A DNA stretch of 64,000 nucleotides from Streptomyces sclerotialus (lineage in GTDB: Bacteria; Actinomycetota; Actinomycetes; Streptomycetales; Streptomycetaceae): the NCBI GenBank assembly GCA_000719105.1, contig JODX01000006.1, positions 232,061-296,060 of the forward strand. The letters are read 5' to 3'. The number at the start of each line of letters is the position of its first letter. The first letter of the stretch is position 1. The position numbers and the translations under genes were made by a program. Positions 50,992 to 60,423 of this stretch are shown here, one piece after another. The notes beneath the pieces are model-generated. The model made no database searches. It was given only the letters and a program-made list of their open reading frames with translations, and was not told the DNA's origin.

Positions 50992-52179
50992 GTGGAATCG
51001 GCAGCAGCGCGCCCCCGTCCGCTCCTCACAGCCCGCTCCGTCCTGCCGGAGGACCCAGACCAGGCCGCCCTCGTCGCGCGCGTCCACCACCCGGAGCGGG
51101 ACGGGCCGTGCGTGGCCGCGGTCCGCGGCGATCAGGTCGTCGACTTGACGGCCACCGTGCCCACGGTCTCCGACCTCATGGAACGCGACGACGCGGCGAC
51201 AGTGGTCCGTGAGGCCGAGGGCGGACACGTGTGGCGCCTGGACGAACTGCTGGCGGCACCGGCCGGCCGCCGTGACGTTCCGCATCTGCTCGCCCCCGTC
51301 GACCTGCAGGTGATCAAAGCCGCGGGTGTCACCTTCGCCCGGAGTCTGCTGGAGCGCGTCATCGAGGAGCGCACGGGCGGCGATCCGGCGCAGGCCGCGC
51401 GGGTGCGGGCCCGCGTCGGGCAGGTGGTGGGCGGCGCACTCGACGGCATCCGCCCCGGCTCGCCGGAAGCGGACAAGGCCAAGGAACTGCTGGTCTCCGA
51501 AGGACTGTGGTCGCAGTACCTGGAGGTCGGGATCGGGCCGGACCCGGAAGTGTTCACCAAGGCCCCCGTACTGTCCGCGGTCGGCACCGGCGCCGACATC
51601 GGAGTGCTCGGCGCCTCGGTGTGGAACAACCCCGAGCCCGAGGTCGTCCTCGTCGTGGACTCGCGCGGCCGGGTACGCGGCGCGACGCTCGGCAACGACG
51701 TCAACCTCCGCGACATCGAGGGACGCAGCGCCCTGCTGCTGTCCCGTGCGAAGGACAACAACGCCTCGTGCGCGATCGGCCCGTTCGTCCGCCTGCTCGA
51801 CGACGGCTTCGACCTCGACACCGTACGCGGGCTCGACGTCGACCTGCGGGTCGACGGCACGGACGGCTACGTACTGCACGGCAGCAGTTCCCTGCGTGAG
51901 ATCAGCCGCGACGTACTGGACCTGGTGGCCGCCACGCACGGTCCGCACCATCAGTACCCGGACGGCTTCGTGCTGTTCACCGGTACGTTGTTCGCCCCCA
52001 CCGAGGACCGGCAGGCACCCGGCGCGGGCTTCACTCACGTGTACGGCGACATCGTGCGGATCTCCAGCCCGCGGCTCGGCGCTCTGGTCAACACCGTCGT
52101 CACCAGTGAGCAGGCCGCGCCGTGGACGTTCGGCGTAGGAGCGCTGATGCGCAACCTCGCCCGGCGCGGCGTGCTGTGA
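50992..52179 (+). CDS. FAH-family 2-keto-3-deoxy-sugar-acid dehydratase (XylX/AraD-like)
   Basis: 395 residues with the fumarylacetoacetate-hydrolase fold in the C-terminal half: NNPEPEVVLVVDSRG (metal-binding acids), GNDVNLRDIEGRSALLLSRA, KDNNASCAIGPF and FTGTLFAP. Together with an IlvD/Edd dehydratase this is the signature of the non-phosphorylative pentose-acid route, in which 2-keto-3-deoxy-pentonate is dehydrated to 2,5-dioxopentanoate on the way to 2-oxoglutarate. GTG 50992 follows AGGAGAG. The sugar dehydrogenase and the final semialdehyde dehydrogenase are not in the window. Confidence 0.8.
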   Translation: MESAAARPRPLLTARSVLPEDPDQAALVARVHHPERDGPCVAAVRGDQVVDLTATVPTVSDLMERDDAATVVREAEGGHVWRLDELLAAPAGRRDVPHLLAPVDLQVIKAAGVTFARSLLERVIEERTGGDPAQAARVRARVGQVVGGALDGIRPGSPEADKAKELLVSEGLWSQYLEVGIGPDPEVFTKAPVLSAVGTGADIGVLGASVWNNPEPEVVLVVDSRGRVRGATLGNDVNLRDIEGRSALLLSRAKDNNASCAIGPFVRLLDDGFDLDTVRGLDVDLRVDGTDGYVLHGSSSLREISRDVLDLVAATHGPHHQYPDGFVLFTGTLFAPTEDRQAPGAGFTHVYGDIVRISSPRLGALVNTVVTSEQAAPWTFGVGALMRNLARRGVL

Positions 52180-52199
52180 GAGGACGAGAACCCCTACGG

Positions 52200-54584
52200 T
52201 TACGCCCGGGCGACCGGCTCCTGCACCACCACCGTGGCGTGCAGGCGCCGCGTGTGATCCACGTGGCGCTCGGCTCCGGTCAGCGTGACCCTGGCCGTCA
52301 GGCGCGGATCCGCGCTGGAGGCGGCCAGCCGCACCTCCAGCTCGCCCGGTTCGACGACGCGCCGGCCGTCGCGTCCGGTGAAGGAGGCGACGTCGGCCGG
52401 GACCGTGACGCGCAGGCACCGGGCCTCGCCCGGCTCCAGTGCGACCCGGGTGTAGCCGACGAGGCGCTGCACCGGCTGGACGACGGAGGCGACCGGGTCG
52501 TGCAGATAGACCTGGACGACCTCGGTGCCGGACCGCCCGCCCGTGTTGCGGACGGTGAAGGCGAGGGTGAACTCGCCGTCCGTCGGGGCCTCCTGGACGT
52601 CCACGGCCAGGTCCGTCCAGTCGAACCGCGTGTAGGACAGGCCGTGACCGAAGGCGAACGCCGGGGTCGGGTCGACGCAGGACACCTTGCTCGCGTGAGC
52701 GAGCCGCGCTCCGAGGTACGTGGCCGGCTGGGAGCCCGGCCCGCGCGGCACGCGGACGGGGAGACGTCCGGAGGGGTTGGTACGGCCGCTGAGCACCCCG
52801 GCGATCGCGTGCGTGCCCTCCTCACCCGGGAAGAAGGACTGCACGATCGCGGCGGACTCCTCCACGGCACGGCCGAGGGCGTACGGTCGTCCCGCGAGCA
52901 GCACGGTGACCACGGGTGTTTCCAGGTCGAGCAGGGTGTCGAGCAGGTGCTGCTGCGCGCCGGGCAGCACCAGCGCCTCGACGTCGCATCCCTCACCACT
53001 GGTGCCCTTCCCGAAGACCCCGGCGCGGTCGCCGAGCACCACCAGGGCGACGTCGGCCTCGCGTGCCACCCGGGCGGCCTCGTGGATGCCGGAGAGATCC
53101 CCGTCGTCGATTCCGGTACCGCGGGCGACCGTGATCTCGGCGTCGGGGAACTCGGCGGCGAGCGTGTCGCGCAGCGTGGGCAGTTCGATGCCCAGGGGGG
53201 TGCCGGGGTGGCGGACGCCGATGTGCTGGGGGAAGGAGTAGCAGCCCAGTACGGCGGTGGGCTCGTCGGCGTTGGGACCGAGCAGGGCGATGCGGCGCGG
53301 CCGGTCGAGCGGCAGGGTGCCGTCGTTGCTCAGCAGCACGACCGCTTCCTCGGCGACCGTGCGGGCCAGCGCGCGGTTCTCCGGACCGTCCAGGTCGATC
53401 CGGCCGCGCAGGGCGGCCGGGTCGTCGAGGTCCGCCCCGTCGAGCGCGGCCGGCACGGGGTTCCAGTCCGGGTCGAGCAGGCCGAGCAGCACCTTCTGGG
53501 TGAGTACCCGGCGCAGGGCGCGATCGACCAGCGCCTCCGGAACGCGCCCGTCGGCGACGGCCTCGGTCAGGGGCACGCCGTACGTCTTGACGTTGGGCAG
53601 TTCGACGTCGATGCCCGCGCGCAGCGCCGTGCCGGCGGCGCCGGCCCAGTCGGCCGCGATGCCGTGCAGGGTTGTCAGGAAGGCGATGGCGAAGTAGTCG
53701 GCGACGACCGTGCCGTCGAAGCCCCAGGTGTCACGCAGCAGTCCGGTGAGCAGGTCCTCGTCGGCCGCGGAGGGCATGCCGTCGGTGTCGGTGTAGGCGT
53801 TCATCACCGACCGGGCGCCGCCTTCGCGGATCGCCATCTCGAAGGGCGGCAGCAGGACGTCGGCGCGCTCACGCGGGCCCACGGAGACGGGAGCGAGGTT
53901 GCGGCCGGCGCGTGAGGCCGAGTAGCCGGCGAAGTGCTTGAGGGTGGCGACGATCCCGGCGGACTCGAGGCCCTGCACGTAGGCCGTTCCGATGGTGCCG
54001 ACGAGGTACGGGTCCTCGCCGATGGTCTCCTCGACCCGGCCCCAGCGGGCGTCGCGCACGACGTCCAGGACGGGCGCGAGCCCCTGGTGGACGCCGACGG
54101 CACGCATGTCGCGGCCGATGGCGGCGGCCATGCGCCGCACCGTGTCCGGATCGAAGGTGGCGCCCCAGGACAGCGGGACGGGGTAGGCCGTCGCCCCCCA
54201 GGCGGCGAAGCCGGCCAGGCACTCGTCGTGCGCGAGAGCGGGGATACCGAACCGGTTCGTGGCGGCGATCCGGGTCTGGGTGCGGGCCAGGGAGAGCGCA
54301 CCCAGGGCGGGGTCGACCGGGACCGTGCCGAAGGGCCGGGTCAGTTGACCCAGTCCGGTGGGCAGGAGTGCGTCGAGATCGACGGCCTCCTCCATCTCGT
54401 GCTGGTGCGGAGCCACTTCACCGCCCTGATCGGAGGCGCCCACCCACACTCCGTACAGCTGGGCGGTCTTCTCCTGAAGGGTCATCGCGTCGATCAGGGC
54501 GTCGACCCTCGCGGTGACGGGAACGGCGGGGTCGTTCCAGAGGGGGACTCCGTGGGTCTTCTCAACGGCCACGTCGGTGTTCAC
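52200..54584 (-). CDS. GH3 family beta-glucosidase/beta-xylosidase
   Basis: 794 residues, no signal peptide. The N-terminal TIM-like domain has the nucleophile in GTVVADYFAI (D296) and the substrate loops LKHFAGYSASRAGRN and RWGRVEETIGEDPYLVG. The second alpha/beta domain includes VVLGDRAGVFGKGTSGEG and LDTPVVTVLLAGRPYALG-like stretches, and a fibronectin-III-like C-terminal domain follows (about 690-780). Intracellular GH3 enzymes cleave oligosaccharides imported by ABC systems. The GTG start is preceded by GGAGGAGG. It is the last gene of the importer operon on the minus strand. Confidence 0.9.
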   Translation of the reverse strand: MNTDVAVEKTHGVPLWNDPAVPVTARVDALIDAMTLQEKTAQLYGVWVGASDQGGEVAPHQHEMEEAVDLDALLPTGLGQLTRPFGTVPVDPALGALSLARTQTRIAATNRFGIPALAHDECLAGFAAWGATAYPVPLSWGATFDPDTVRRMAAAIGRDMRAVGVHQGLAPVLDVVRDARWGRVEETIGEDPYLVGTIGTAYVQGLESAGIVATLKHFAGYSASRAGRNLAPVSVGPRERADVLLPPFEMAIREGGARSVMNAYTDTDGMPSAADEDLLTGLLRDTWGFDGTVVADYFAIAFLTTLHGIAADWAGAAGTALRAGIDVELPNVKTYGVPLTEAVADGRVPEALVDRALRRVLTQKVLLGLLDPDWNPVPAALDGADLDDPAALRGRIDLDGPENRALARTVAEEAVVLLSNDGTLPLDRPRRIALLGPNADEPTAVLGCYSFPQHIGVRHPGTPLGIELPTLRDTLAAEFPDAEITVARGTGIDDGDLSGIHEAARVAREADVALVVLGDRAGVFGKGTSGEGCDVEALVLPGAQQHLLDTLLDLETPVVTVLLAGRPYALGRAVEESAAIVQSFFPGEEGTHAIAGVLSGRTNPSGRLPVRVPRGPGSQPATYLGARLAHASKVSCVDPTPAFAFGHGLSYTRFDWTDLAVDVQEAPTDGEFTLAFTVRNTGGRSGTEVVQVYLHDPVASVVQPVQRLVGYTRVALEPGEARCLRVTVPADVASFTGRDGRRVVEPGELEVRLAASSADPRLTARVTLTGAERHVDHTRRLHATVVVQEPVARA

Positions 54585-54704
54585 TTTCCTCCTCCGCCCA
54601 TCAGGCCCTTGACCGGGGCGCGACGGGCGAACAGGTAGACGAGCAGGACTCGAGGCGGGGCAGGCCGGTCAGGGGCCGGCCACCGGCCACGGCGCCGGCG
54701 TCGG

Positions 54705-55601
54705 TCAACGGCTGAATCCGGCGGTCAGACCGCTGAGCAGCTGGCGGCGGCCGAACGCGTACAGCACGAGGACGGGCAGCGTGGTGAGGACGACGGCGGC
54801 GAGGACGGCGGGGACGTTGACCCCGTACTGGCCCTGGAAGGTCCACAGTGCGAGCGGCAGGGTCCGCTGGTCGGGACTCTGGGTGAGGACCAGCGGCAGC
54901 AGGAAGCCGTTCCAGATGGTCAGTGCGTTGAAGATGGTCACGGTGAGGATGGCCGGCCGGGTGAGCGGGGCCGCCAGCCGCCACAGTGTCGTCCATTCGG
55001 TGGCGCCGTCGACCCGCATCGAGTCGAACAGCTCTTTGGGCACATCGCGGATGAAGTTGGCGAGCACCAGCACGGACAGCGGGATGGCAAAGGCGATCGC
55101 CGGGAGGATCAGCGCCGGCAGGCTGTCGTACAGACGCAGCCTGATGATGATCAGGTAGACCGGGATCACCGTCGCCTGCAGGGGGATGGCCAGGCCCATG
55201 AGGAACAGCCCGTTCATGGCGCGGAGGACCCGCATGCGCCAACCGCGGACGATCGCGTAGGCCGCCATGAAGGAGAACAGGACCGCCGGCACCACGGCGC
55301 CGGCGGTGACCACGACGCTGTTCACGAAGTAGCGGAGGAAATCGGACTCGAGGACCAGCCGGTAGTTCTCCAGTGTCGGGTCGGCCGAAGGCACCAGCGG
55401 GTTGCTCGCGTAGTAGCGGCTCTGGGCCTTGAGGCTGGTGATGAGAGTCCAGTACAGGGGTACGGCGACGACGACGAACCAGAGCCATCCGGCCAGGCCG
55501 CCGGCCCAGTTGCGCCGGCGGGCCGCCGGACGGGAGTGGCGTTGCCGCTCGCGGTGGGTGGCCTTCTGCGGTCGTCGCGTCTCGGTCGGCGTGATGGTCA
55601 C
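54705..55601 (-). CDS. Sugar ABC transporter permease (MalG type)
   Basis: 298 residues with six membrane helices. The EAA loop that contacts the ATPase reads KELFDSMRVDGATEWTTLWR. Basic N-terminus of about 30 residues before the first helix. GTG start lies 1 base after the stop of the other permease gene. No ATPase is encoded here; such systems in Streptomyces share the MsiK ATPase encoded elsewhere. Confidence 0.9.
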   Translation of the reverse strand: MTITPTETRRPQKATHRERQRHSRPAARRRNWAGGLAGWLWFVVVAVPLYWTLITSLKAQSRYYASNPLVPSADPTLENYRLVLESDFLRYFVNSVVVTAGAVVPAVLFSFMAAYAIVRGWRMRVLRAMNGLFLMGLAIPLQATVIPVYLIIIRLRLYDSLPALILPAIAFAIPLSVLVLANFIRDVPKELFDSMRVDGATEWTTLWRLAAPLTRPAILTVTIFNALTIWNGFLLPLVLTQSPDQRTLPLALWTFQGQYGVNVPAVLAAVVLTTLPVLVLYAFGRRQLLSGLTAGFSR

Positions 55602-55602
55602 G

Positions 55603-56505
55603 TCAGGCCCCCTCGAGTTGGCTCGCGCCGGCGTCCCGGCCTCCGAGACGGCGCAGCAGCAGGGCGAGGGCCAGACCCACCAGGACGAGGATGACCGCGA
55701 TGGCGCTGGCCGGTCCCATCAGGCTGGCCTGGAATCCCCGTTTGTACATGTCCAGTGCGAGGACCCGGGTGGCGTCGCCGGGTCCGCCCTCGGTCAGGAT
55801 GAAGATGAGGTCGAAGAAGGTCAGCGACCCGACCACCATCAGGGTGGACGAGGTGATGATGGTGTACTTCAGCTGAGGCAGCGTGATGCTGAAGAACTGC
55901 CGGATCCGTCCGGCCCCGTCCAGCTGTGCCGCCTCGTACAGGGACGCCGGGATCTGCTGGACACCACCCTGGTAGATCAGGGAGTGGAACGGCACGAACT
56001 GCCAGGAGACGACGAAGACGACGACGCCGAACGCGAGCCAGGGCCGCCCCAGCCAGTCCTGGCTGAGCGCCTGGATCCTCAGCCCGGCACCGAGCCCGAA
56101 GTTGGGGTCCAGCAGGGCCTTGTACGCGATCGCGATCGCCGCGGAGCTGAGCGTGACCGGCACGAAGTACACCACGCCCAGCACCGCACGGTAACGCTGG
56201 CGGCCTGCCAGGAACGTGCCGATCAGGATGCTCAGCGGCGTCTGTACGGCCCAGGACACGGCCATCACCAGGAACGTCACCCAGAGGGCGTGCGGCAGCC
56301 CGGGGTCGGTGAGCACCGCACGCCAGCTGGTCAGCCCCGACGGCTGGATGGCGCCGATCCCGTCCCACGTGGTGAAGCTCAGCGCGAAGACACCGACGAG
56401 CGGAATCACGGCGAAGCCGACGAAGACCACCAGCGCGGGTGCCGCCAGCCACGGCAGGATGCTGCGCGGTTCGCGACGCGCCGGGCGGCCGGTGAGTGCG
56501 CTCAT
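55603..56505 (-). CDS. Sugar ABC transporter permease (MalF type)
   Basis: 300 residues, six membrane helices, EAA loop PASLYEAAQLDGAGRIRQFF. Its ATG overlaps the stop of the binding-protein gene by 4 bases (ATGA). Pairs with the downstream permease to form the channel for an oligosaccharide. Confidence 0.9.
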   Translation of the reverse strand: MSALTGRPARREPRSILPWLAAPALVVFVGFAVIPLVGVFALSFTTWDGIGAIQPSGLTSWRAVLTDPGLPHALWVTFLVMAVSWAVQTPLSILIGTFLAGRQRYRAVLGVVYFVPVTLSSAAIAIAYKALLDPNFGLGAGLRIQALSQDWLGRPWLAFGVVVFVVSWQFVPFHSLIYQGGVQQIPASLYEAAQLDGAGRIRQFFSITLPQLKYTIITSSTLMVVGSLTFFDLIFILTEGGPGDATRVLALDMYKRGFQASLMGPASAIAVILVLVGLALALLLRRLGGRDAGASQLEGA

Positions 56506-57812
56506 GCGCCGGTGACCGCGTTGAGGTTGCGGGCGAACTGCTCCGGTGAGACGGACAGCTGGAACAACTTGACGATGTTGTCCAGCAGGGTCTCGGCGGC
56601 CGTCGGGCTGAGCGCCTGGTCCCAGGACTGCGTGAACACCTCGGCCTTGCTGGCGAGGTCGTAGGTGAACTGCAGGAAGTCCGCGCTCTCGGAGGCGGCC
56701 AGCAGCTTCTCCGTACCCAGCCGGATCGGGACCGACCCGTTGCCGATCCACTTCTTCACCTCGGCGTCCTGGAGGACGCCTGTGGCGAAGAAGTCCTTGG
56801 CGACCTTCTTCTGCTCGGCACTGGCCTTCGAGGAGACGGACAGGTAGTGGGCGGGGTTGCCGACGGCGCCGCTGGGATCGCCCTTGCCCCCCTCCACGGG
56901 AGGGAAGTTCATGTAGCCCAGCGCGCCGCTGGAGACGAAGTCCCCGCCGTCGGCCTGCTGGATGCCGTACGACCAGGCCCCGTGCAGCATCATCGCGGCC
57001 CGTCCGGTGTACAGGAGCGCCTGGTCGGCGTTGGAGTCCGCGGCGATCGAGGAGAAGCCCTTGATGAACCCGTCGGCTTCGACCAGCTCCTGCACCTTGG
57101 TCAGCGCGGTGATGGCGTCCGGGTGGGACCACGCGTCCTTCTCGCCCTCGACGATGGCCTGGAACAGCTCGGGACCGCCGATGCGGTCGAACAGGAACTC
57201 CAGCCACATCATGTTCGTCCACCGGGACTGGCCGCCGAGGGAGAACGGTGCGATGCCCTTGGCGTTGAACCGGGGCACCAGCGCCATGATGTCCTCCCAG
57301 GACTGCGGTGGTTCCACGCCGACCTGGTCGAAGACCTGTCTGTTGTAGTAGAGGACGATCGGCTGCACGGTCTCGCACGGCATCGCGTAGATCTTGCCGT
57401 CGACGGTCGCCGCGCCGAACGAGGTCGGGAACAGCCGCTCCTTGACCTCGGAGTGCTCGTCGAACCACGAGGTGAGGTCCTCGACCTGGCCCGCCTCCGC
57501 GTATGTGCGCAGCGTCCCGCCGCCCCAGCCCCAGATGATGGTGGGCGCCTGCCCCGCACCGATAGCCGTCTTGATCTTCGTCTTGTACGCGTCGTTCTGG
57601 AAGGTGGTGTCCGCGATCTGATCGTCGGGGTGGGCCTTGTTGAACGCGTCCACGGCGCCGGCTCGGACGCCTTCCTGCGGCTGGCCGTTCAGGTACCAGT
57701 ACGTGGCCCCACCGCCGCTCTTGCCGGGACCGGACGAGCCGCAGGCCGCCAGCGCCGCGGAGACCGGCACACCGGCTGCCAGGCCGAGGAGGGTACGTCG
57801 GGAGAGCGCCAT
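56502..57812 (-). CDS. Sugar ABC transporter substrate-binding lipoprotein
   Basis: 436 residues. Twin-arginine-like lipoprotein signal peptide (SRRTLLGLAAG) with lipobox LAAC, lipidated Cys24. The mature protein is a cluster-B solute-binding fold (GAGQAPTIIWGWGGGTLRTY, YAMPCETVQPIVLYYNRQVF, GQSRWTNMMWLEFLF, RAAMMLHGAWSYGIQ). It captures an oligosaccharide outside the membrane. First gene of the importer-GH3 operon; the promoter lies at 57900-57929. The ligand is probably a xylo-, gluco- or arabino-oligosaccharide, judging from the adjacent glycosidase. Confidence 0.9.
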   Translation of the reverse strand: MALSRRTLLGLAAGVPVSAALAACGSSGPGKSGGGATYWYLNGQPQEGVRAGAVDAFNKAHPDDQIADTTFQNDAYKTKIKTAIGAGQAPTIIWGWGGGTLRTYAEAGQVEDLTSWFDEHSEVKERLFPTSFGAATVDGKIYAMPCETVQPIVLYYNRQVFDQVGVEPPQSWEDIMALVPRFNAKGIAPFSLGGQSRWTNMMWLEFLFDRIGGPELFQAIVEGEKDAWSHPDAITALTKVQELVEADGFIKGFSSIAADSNADQALLYTGRAAMMLHGAWSYGIQQADGGDFVSSGALGYMNFPPVEGGKGDPSGAVGNPAHYLSVSSKASAEQKKVAKDFFATGVLQDAEVKKWIGNGSVPIRLGTEKLLAASESADFLQFTYDLASKAEVFTQSWDQALSPTAAETLLDNIVKLFQLSVSPEQFARNLNAVTGA

Positions 57813-58767
57813 GTTTTTCTCCGCACTCGAGAGCCGTCGGCTTCTCGTGAGTCGTGGTGAAAGGTTTTCGAAATGACGTTCTTCGAGCTCCGTTCGTGCA
57901 AGCTAGGTTTCGGTCTGACGCGCTGTCAAGGTGCGTGCATGCAGTGGCGTTGCAAGACCGCAGACAGCTGCGTAGTCTCGGGCCTCAGCGACCCTGGGAA
58001 GACATCGGCACGCACCCGACACGCACCGAAACTGTTTCGAAAACTCTCCGAGGAAGAGGGGCGCGGACGTCTGGCTGCGGCGGCTGGCACACTGTCGGCG
58101 CAGGTCATGCGGCGCCGACAGGGCCCGGCACCGCCCGTGCCGGACCGGGGCGTTGCCCTCTTGGCCGGGGCGACGGTGGTGGGCGGGACCGCGCAGCCCG
58201 GCAGCCGCCGGGCCGGCGACTGGCTGGGGCCTGCGGCCGAAGGCGGCGAAGGACGGACCGGGGGTCTGCCGGCGGTGCCTCCGTCGCACGTGTTCACGTG
58301 TTCACGGAAATGCGAGGCGATCCGTCCGTCGGTGGAGGTCGCCCGGCATGGCCGGTCGCCTCACGCTGTCGGCCTGGTCCGGGCGTTCATGGCCGGCCAG
58401 GAGGGCGCGGCGGCGATCGTCCCGACCGGCCGGGGCTGCCCACCGGACTGGCTGCCCACCGGACTGCGGGTGCGGATCCCTCGCCGCCCGGGCGCTCGGG
58501 CAGGACGGCCCGGCAGCCGGCCCGCTGTGCCCGGGTACGGCCGGAGCCGGGCGCAAGCGCACGCGCACGGGGTGGCGTGCATGCGGATCGGACCGCGTGC
58601 ACCGGACGGATCTCCCACCTCGTCGGACGTGTCGAGGCCGAGCGGCTCGTCGGTGGCTCCGCGGACGGGCTCATTGCCGGGTTGCCGTACGGTTGACCGG
58701 TTCCATTCGCGTTGCCGGTCCGACCGGCGCCTCACCACACCGGTGGACGTACGACTGGGAGGAACCG
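57813..58767. promoter_or_regulatory. 955-base control region between the importer operon and the LacI gene
   Basis: No gene is recognised despite long open frames, which lack coding pattern. Leftward promoter: TTGACA (complement of 57924-57929), 18-base spacer, TAGCTT (complement of 57900-57905). Rightward promoter: TTGCAA (57950-57955), 17 bases, TAGTCT (57973-57978). Palindrome CGAAACTGTTTCG lies at 58027-58039, extended by GTTTCGAAAAC, and TTTCGAAA at 57866-57873. Both sites lie downstream of their promoters, a road-block arrangement. CGAAA/TTTCG half-sites are known for LacI-type regulators of xylan and xylobiose genes in Streptomyces. The remaining 700 bases up to the LacI gene hold nothing I can identify. 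Confidence 0.65.
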
Positions 58768-59793
58768 ATGCGAGCGAACGCCAGGCGCACCACTTTGGCG
58801 GACATCGCCCGAGCGGCCGGGGTCTCGGTGGCGACCGTGTCCAAAGTGGTCAACGGCCGCGGTGACGTGGCGCCGCAGACCCGCGCCCGGGTGCAGGAAC
58901 TCCTGCGTCAGCACGATTATCTCGCGCCCGTGTTCCGCCACACCGAGGCCATCGAGAACCCGACCATCGAGGTGCAGTTCGCGGGCGGCCTCAAATCGTA
59001 CGTGGCCGAGACGCTGGAAGGCATCATCGACTCCGCCGCCGATTCGGGGGCCTCAGTGGTGGTCAGCAAGGCGTCCCGCGCCCCGCACTGGGCCCGCGAC
59101 CTGGTCTCGGCCGGGCGCCGCGCCGTCATCGCGGTCACCAGCGTGTACACCACAGCGCACCTGAAGGAACTGGCCCGGTCCGGGCTGCCGCTGGTCGTGC
59201 TGGACCCACTGCACCTGCCGGACAGCCGGGTCCACAGCGTCGGGGCGACCAACTTCGCCGGCGGCCTGGCCGCGACCCGGCACCTGCTCTCCCTGGGCCA
59301 CCGCCGCATCGCCTACCTCGGCGGACCGGCCACGGCCGTGTGCAACCAGGCGCGCATGCACGGCTACCGCGCCGCCATGGAGGCGGAAGGAGCGCAGGTA
59401 CCCGACGCCTACGTCCGGACCGGGGAATTCACCCACGAGACCGGGTTGTCCGGCGCCGCGGCGCTCCTGGCCCTGCATGAGCCACCGACGGCGATCTTCG
59501 CAGGCAACGACGAGATCGCCCTCGGTGTCGTCGAGACCGCCCGCGCCCGAGGTCTGCGCATCCCCGAGGACATGAGCGTGGTCGGCTTCGACGACACGAG
59601 CCTCGCCCGGATGGCCTCACCGCCACTCACCACCGTGCGCCAGCCACTGCAGGAGATGGGCGGTGCCGCCCTGCGCACCGCCCTCCGGCTGGCCAACGGC
59701 GAGAAGGTCGAGTCCCACCACATCGAACTCGCCACCGAACTCGTGGTACGCGCCTCGACGGCGCCGCCCCGCGAAGCGACCTCGGCACCTTAG
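58768..59793 (+). CDS. LacI-family transcriptional repressor
   Basis: 341 residues. The N-terminal helix-turn-helix and hinge are TLADIARAAGVSVATVSKVV and PQTRARVQELLRQHDYL. The periplasmic-binding-like sensor domain follows, with IEVQFAGGLKSYVAETLEGI, HRRIAYLGGP, FAGNDEIALGVVETARARGL and VVGFDDTSLARMASPPLTTV. ATG 58768 lies 5 bases after GGGAGGA. It probably represses the divergent importer-GH3 operon through the CGAAA/TTTCG sites and is released by an imported oligosaccharide. Confidence 0.9.
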   Translation: MRANARRTTLADIARAAGVSVATVSKVVNGRGDVAPQTRARVQELLRQHDYLAPVFRHTEAIENPTIEVQFAGGLKSYVAETLEGIIDSAADSGASVVVSKASRAPHWARDLVSAGRRAVIAVTSVYTTAHLKELARSGLPLVVLDPLHLPDSRVHSVGATNFAGGLAATRHLLSLGHRRIAYLGGPATAVCNQARMHGYRAAMEAEGAQVPDAYVRTGEFTHETGLSGAAALLALHEPPTAIFAGNDEIALGVVETARARGLRIPEDMSVVGFDDTSLARMASPPLTTVRQPLQEMGGAALRTALRLANGEKVESHHIELATELVVRASTAPPREATSAP

Positions 59794-59806
59794 GACTGGC
59801 AGAGAA

Positions 59807-60130
59807 TCAACACGTTGGTTCGATCTTCGTGGGGCTGTTGTTGGCGAGGGACGCGGTGACGTCGGTGGGTGTCCGGAATCCGGCTGTCGAGGGGGGAGTC
59901 GTGCAGCTGCGTTCGGCCAGGAGGGGCTGGACTTGGTGAACAGCTCCAGTGAGGGTGCTGGTGTTGACTCCGAAGAGCTGGGCGAGGAGGTCGCAGGTGC
60001 CGAGTTCGCGCAGGTGGAGCACGGTGGCCAGGACTCGGTCGGCGGTGGTCGGCCTGTCCTTGGCTCCCGCGCCCCGAGCACGGATGCGTTCGCCTCCTCG
60101 CTGCCTGAGCCGTCCTTGCTCAGGTAACTC
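59807..60130 (-). pseudogene. Degenerate transposase fragment
   Basis: The minus strand encodes AKDRPTTADRVLATVLHLRE and LGTCDLLAQLFGVNTSTLTG, with a helix-turn-helix of a type seen in transposases, ending NNSPTKIEPTC. No DDE domain follows, and the frame is entered out of phase from the left part. It lies between the LacI gene and a truncated secreted-protein gene and probably caused that truncation. Confidence 0.5.
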
Positions 60131-60365
60131 ATGTCGCCGATCCGCACGTCCTCGATGGCGCCAGAGTGCGCGGGAGAGCGGAAACCGGTGTGACCGCGAC
60201 CGGCTTCTCGGAGGCGGGCAGGTCGGGGCGGCCCGTGCTGGGATCGGCCGCCACGGAGGTCGGCGGAGCCACGGTCTGCAGCAGTGTGCCGATCATGACC
60301 ATGGCCGAGGCCAGGGCGAGTCGGTGGCGCAGGGCACGGACGCGCGTCAGCGGTCTACCGTTCAT
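60129..60365 (-). pseudogene. 5' stub of an RHS-type wall protein gene
   Basis: 78 residues: a signal peptide (basic MNGRPLTRVRALRHR, then LALASAMVMIGTLLQTVAPP) and a mature start ADPSTGRPDLPASEKPVAVT typical of Streptomyces secreted RHS proteins that follow LamG genes. It ends abruptly at a stop where the transposase relic begins. It cannot be functional beyond exporting a short peptide. Confidence 0.6.
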
Positions 60366-60423
60366 CCTCGTCCTTCGTCGTGCGAGTCCGTAGGGGCGGG
60401 GCGTCGATGAGTGGCGGGGCGGG

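Noticed and set aside
58153..58300. Possible tRNA- or att-like GC-rich inverted repeats in the control region
   Set aside because: No cloverleaf or CCA-like 3' end could be drawn; local self-complementarity is expected at this GC content.
57854..58696. Long plus-strand open frames between the importer operon and the LacI gene
   Set aside because: The translations are Arg/Gly/Pro-rich with no domain, start in the operator region and show no codon pattern; typical of chance frames in high-GC DNA.
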